DNA from: an uncultured Oscillibacter sp. | Lineage (GTDB): Bacteria; Bacillota; Clostridia; Oscillospirales; Oscillospiraceae | Direction: 5' to 3' | NCBI GenBank assembly: GCA_905233795.1 | Contig: CAJOFP010000081.1 | Location: 1-6,782, forward strand | DNA length: 6,782 nt | Part shown: positions 5,421 to 6,782 of the stretch, piece by piece | Layout: the number at the start of each line of letters is the position of its first letter | Numbering within the stretch: the stretch's first letter is position 1 | Made by a program: the position numbers and the translations under genes | The notes under the pieces: model-generated | Database searches by the model: none | Told to the model about the DNA's origin: nothing | Seen by the model: the letters and a program-made list of their open reading frames with translations, nothing else

Positions 5421-6029
5421 TCACACGTTTTCCCGTTTCACAGCCTCTTTTATCTCTTCCGTCGGCTCTTCCGTCTTGTTCTCCTCTTTTATCTCTTCCG
5501 TCGGCTCTTCCGTCTTGTTCTTTTTTTTCTTTTCTTTTTTCTCTTTCCGTTTCTCCGCCTTTACGGGTTTTACCGTCTTTATCGGCTTTATACTGTCCGG
5601 CAGACGCCGTTCAAACGCCCGTGTGGCGCGCCAGAGCGAAATCCAGCTTGTAAGCCACCGACCCGTCCACGCCGTCAGCGTGGGGACGCCGTTCTCGTCA
5701 TAATCAAACGTCAACACGGCGGGACGCGTCAGGATATAGCGAATCAGACAGGCCGCCGCGTCCGGCTGTTCGTCCAGCGCGAGCCCCCGTCCAATATCCG
5801 CCATCGCGTTTTTCGCCGCCGCCATCACACGCGATTTTGTCTCGTTCGTTTCGTATATCCGCACGCGGCGGCTTACGCCAAAAAACCGCGCGGAAAACGC
5901 GCCGTCCGCGATACCTACGGGAATCCGAAATTCCCCATCCGCCGGAACAGGTCTCAAACGCCCATCCGGGCCGCGTTCCACATCTCCCAACAGTACGCGG
6001 CGGACTTCCGCCTTTTTTACATCTTTCAT
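5421..6029 (-). CDS. Unrecognised cytoplasmic protein with Lys/Glu-rich repeat tail
   Basis: I do not recognise the family. Two ATGs (6032 and 6029) follow GGAGG at 6037-6041; 6029, at 7 bases, has the better spacing and gives 202 residues. Residues 1-145 look like a folded domain: a charged N-terminus, a Gly/Pro-containing strand region (LLGDVERGPDGRLRPVPADG), an Arg-rich segment FFGVSRRVRIY, an Ala-rich helix (about 66-85), TFDYDENGVPTLTAWTG, and a Trp-rich helix (about 121-140). No signal peptide or convincing membrane segment is seen. The tail from about 148 is low-complexity: first basic (KAEKRKEKKEKKKK), then two identical acidic 13-residue units NKTEEPTEEIKE-E/A. The gene ends 29 bases before the CvpA-like gene on the same strand, so the two are likely an operon and the tail may interact with the membrane partner or nucleic acid. 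Codon use matches the neighbours. Confidence 0.8.
   Translation of the reverse strand: MKDVKKAEVRRVLLGDVERGPDGRLRPVPADGEFRIPVGIADGAFSARFFGVSRRVRIYETNETKSRVMAAAKNAMADIGRGLALDEQPDAAACLIRYILTRPAVLTFDYDENGVPTLTAWTGRWLTSWISLWRATRAFERRLPDSIKPIKTVKPVKAEKRKEKKEKKKKNKTEEPTEEIKEENKTEEPTEEIKEAVKRENV
5444..5521. repeat. Perfect 39-bp tandem duplication in the Lys/Glu tail
   Basis: Bases 5444-5482 and 5483-5521 are identical 39-mers in direct tandem. The length is 13 codons, so the frame is kept, and the two copies encode the same acidic Thr/Glu/Pro unit. Complete identity points to recent expansion by slippage. Immediately beyond, on the minus-strand coding side, runs of A (T8 at 5521-5528 on the plus strand) add another slippage-prone tract. 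Confidence 0.95.
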
Positions 6030-6036
6030 CATAATT

Positions 6037-6041
6037 CCTCC
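6037..6041 (-). promoter_or_regulatory. Ribosome binding site of the unknown gene
   Basis: GGAGG on the minus strand, 4 bases from the ATG at 6032 and 7 from the ATG at 6029. The second spacing is closer to the usual one. Confidence 0.7.
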
Positions 6042-6091
6042 ATATCCGGTTTCGCTCGATATTCATATTATATCTTAATCGCATGACGGAT

Positions 6092-6100
6092 ATTATATCA
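6092..6100 (-). promoter_or_regulatory. Candidate extended -10 for the unknown/CvpA-like operon
   Basis: The minus strand reads TGATATAAT, an extended -10, about 60 bases upstream of the start at 6029. No good -35 is seen at 16-18 bases, which extended -10 promoters tolerate. A second TATAAT (6067-6072) lacks the TG. The -10 lies within a small dyad, GATAT (6089-6093) / ATATC (6095-6099). Confidence 0.35.
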
Positions 6101-6202
6101 TATGCGACATAGTCCGCGCCAATTATATTTCTTTCGCGTTTTGGTTTCTTTCGACTATTATATATTTATATTATATCAAAATATAAATCATAAATTTTTT
6201 AT

Positions 6203-6230
6203 TTGAGTTTTGATTTTATCATGATATAAT
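6203..6230 (+). promoter_or_regulatory. Candidate promoter for the DUF4230 gene
   Basis: TTGAGT (6203-6208), 16 bases, then TATAAT (6225-6230) preceded by TGA, an extended -10. Transcription would start near 6237 and leave a leader of about 145 bases before the ATG at 6383. The -10 is overlapped by a 22-bp dyad. Confidence 0.5.
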
Positions 6231-6232
6231 CA
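6211..6232. promoter_or_regulatory. 22-bp near-perfect dyad on the -10: candidate operator
   Basis: The half-sites TGATTTTATCA (6211-6221) and TGATATAATCA (6222-6232) are reverse complements at 10 of 11 positions with no loop. The dyad covers the whole candidate -10 of the DUF4230 gene, where a bound dimeric repressor would block polymerase. No regulator gene is visible in the window. Confidence 0.45.
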
Positions 6233-6266
6233 TATAATAAAATCTATAAAAAATTTCCGCCGTAAT

Positions 6267-6320
6267 ATGGACGATAAATTGAATAAAATAAAATAAAATT
6301 ATATTCGCGTGAGCGTCCAT
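6267..6320 (+). other. Inverted repeat in the DUF4230 leader
   Basis: ATGGACG (6267-6273) and CGTCCAT (6314-6320) are perfect 7-base complementary arms around a 40-base, very A-rich loop. It lies wholly in the predicted untranslated leader and could form a stem in the mRNA or be a pair of separated protein-binding half-sites. Confidence 0.4.
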
Positions 6321-6382
6321 GATAATCTATAAGAATGTATGAGGATGAAAATAAAAATTGAAAAAAGAAAGGTGACGCGGAA

Positions 6383-6782
6383 ATGAAAGCTGTCAAAGAA
6401 AAAGGCGGACGGTTGGCGTATACTTTTCGGGTAATTATCATCACGTTGATTATATTTATCATTTCATTGGTCGCGTTTTATTTATTTGTCTGGACGCCTT
6501 ATCAAAACCGATCTAAAATTGAGGCGAAATTATTTGGCGAACGATTGGAATATGTACAGGATTTAGTGACGGTGCAATATTGTTATTTCGACGCCTATGT
6601 CAACAAAGATAATTTGCGATTATTCGGCGTGAATCTCCCGCTGACACAAAAACGCTTGATTATTACTTATGAAGGCGTGATTAAATTCGGCGTGGATTTG
6701 CGGCAGGTGGAAAGAATCGCGGATCATGAGGCGAAAACTTTTACCGTAATCATTCCGCCGGCGAAAAAAATGGGGCATGAAA
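6383..6782 (+). CDS. DUF4230 family membrane-anchored protein, 3' end missing
   Basis: The ATG at 6383 follows GAAAGGTGA with about 8 bases of spacing; 133 codons are visible before the window ends. A basic N-terminus (MKAVKEKGGR) precedes one hydrophobic segment (about residues 17-37, IIITLIIFIISLVAFYLFVW), so the rest should lie outside the membrane. The following part fits DUF4230: LEYVQDLVTVQYCYFDAY, then LRLFGVNLPLTQKRLIITYEGVIKFGVDL, then a predicted strand TFTVIIPPAKKMGHE. The family's usual order is an LxTxxY-like strand, a GxVxxGxDL motif and a final strand ending in Pro and His-Glu. Its function is unknown. Anchored single-pass DUF4230 proteins are common in Firmicutes and Bacteroidetes. 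The gene diverges from the unknown/CvpA-like operon and has its own candidate promoter and operator. Confidence 0.82.
   Translation, partial: MKAVKEKGGRLAYTFRVIIITLIIFIISLVAFYLFVWTPYQNRSKIEAKLFGERLEYVQDLVTVQYCYFDAYVNKDNLRLFGVNLPLTQKRLIITYEGVIKFGVDLRQVERIADHEAKTFTVIIPPAKKMGHE

Larger units (their letters stand above)
6030..6382. other. Divergent AT-rich intergenic region
   Basis: About 350 bases between two divergent genes with no convincing coding content. From about 6060 to 6300 it is strongly AT-rich, interrupted by short GC-containing words. It holds a candidate leftward promoter near 6092-6100, a candidate rightward promoter near 6203-6230 with an overlapping dyad, and a long predicted rightward leader (about 6237-6382) that contains an inverted repeat. 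A TTTCTTTCG word is repeated at 6128-6136 and 6145-6153, and AATCTATAA at 6241-6249 and 6324-6332. No tRNA or known riboswitch is recognisable. Confidence 0.75.

Noticed and set aside
5406..6086. Plus-strand open frames with Phe/Leu-rich repeats opposite the Lys/Glu tail
   Set aside because: They are the reverse complement of the K/E repeat. The minus-strand frame has a good ribosome binding site and operon context.
6267..6296. Nine-codon leader peptide frame starting at ATGGACG in the DUF4230 leader
   Set aside because: No ribosome binding site precedes it and nothing in its codons suggests attenuation.
6244..6462. Minus-strand 72-codon frame spanning the DUF4230 start
   Set aside because: It overlaps the start and membrane anchor of a recognisable gene, and its composition is what AT-rich DNA gives by chance.

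Overview
The window looks like a chromosomal stretch of a low-to-mid GC Gram-positive anaerobe, most likely a Clostridia-type Firmicute from a host-associated or metagenomic source. This is inferred from strong GGAGG-type ribosome binding sites, a Cys-lipobox lipoprotein signal, a GDPD phosphodiesterase with a Firmicutes-style membrane domain, and a CvpA/DUF4230 repertoire. Genes are rich in GCG/CGC codons, while the gaps between genes are extremely AT-rich and full of TATA-type palindromes. No tRNA, rRNA, CRISPR array, transposase or phage gene is visible.

Layout, left to right: (1) 1-747 (+), the 3' part of a divergent HAD/Cof-type hydrolase. (2) 766-2404 (-), a lipoprotein of the Sde182-type nucleoside-hydrolase-like family (DUF1593) with a C-terminal Ig-like domain. 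It is split into two overlapping frames and seems to lack a stretch of family sequence at the junction, so it is a pseudogene or an assembly error. (3) 2405-2643, a divergent AT-rich regulatory gap with a 30-bp perfect palindrome, a dyad between -35 and -10, and a tandem 12-bp palindrome. (4) 2644-4419 (+), a membrane-anchored glycerophosphodiester phosphodiesterase with about seven membrane segments and an intact catalytic domain. (5) 4465-5391 (-), a CvpA-like membrane protein with an unusual Ala/Asp/Gly-rich repeat insert. (6) 5421-6029 (-), an unrecognised protein with a Lys/Glu tail that contains a perfect 39-bp tandem duplication. It lies 29 bp upstream of the CvpA-like gene and is probably in the same operon. 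(7) 6030-6382, a second divergent AT-rich gap with candidate promoters in both directions and a 22-bp near-perfect dyad on the rightward -10. (8) 6383-6782 (+), the start of a DUF4230 membrane-anchored protein, cut by the window end.

The genes alternate in convergent and divergent pairs. Four of the five recognisable products are envelope or secreted proteins, so the theme is cell-surface maintenance (lipoprotein, lipid-headgroup phosphodiesterase, CvpA-like channel/scaffold, DUF4230 protein), but no single pathway ties them together. Both convergent junctions carry AT-only inverted repeats that overlap the stop codons. The most distinctive items are the broken Sde182 gene, the palindromes placed on predicted promoters, and the unknown-protein/CvpA-like operon with its two repeat-bearing proteins.
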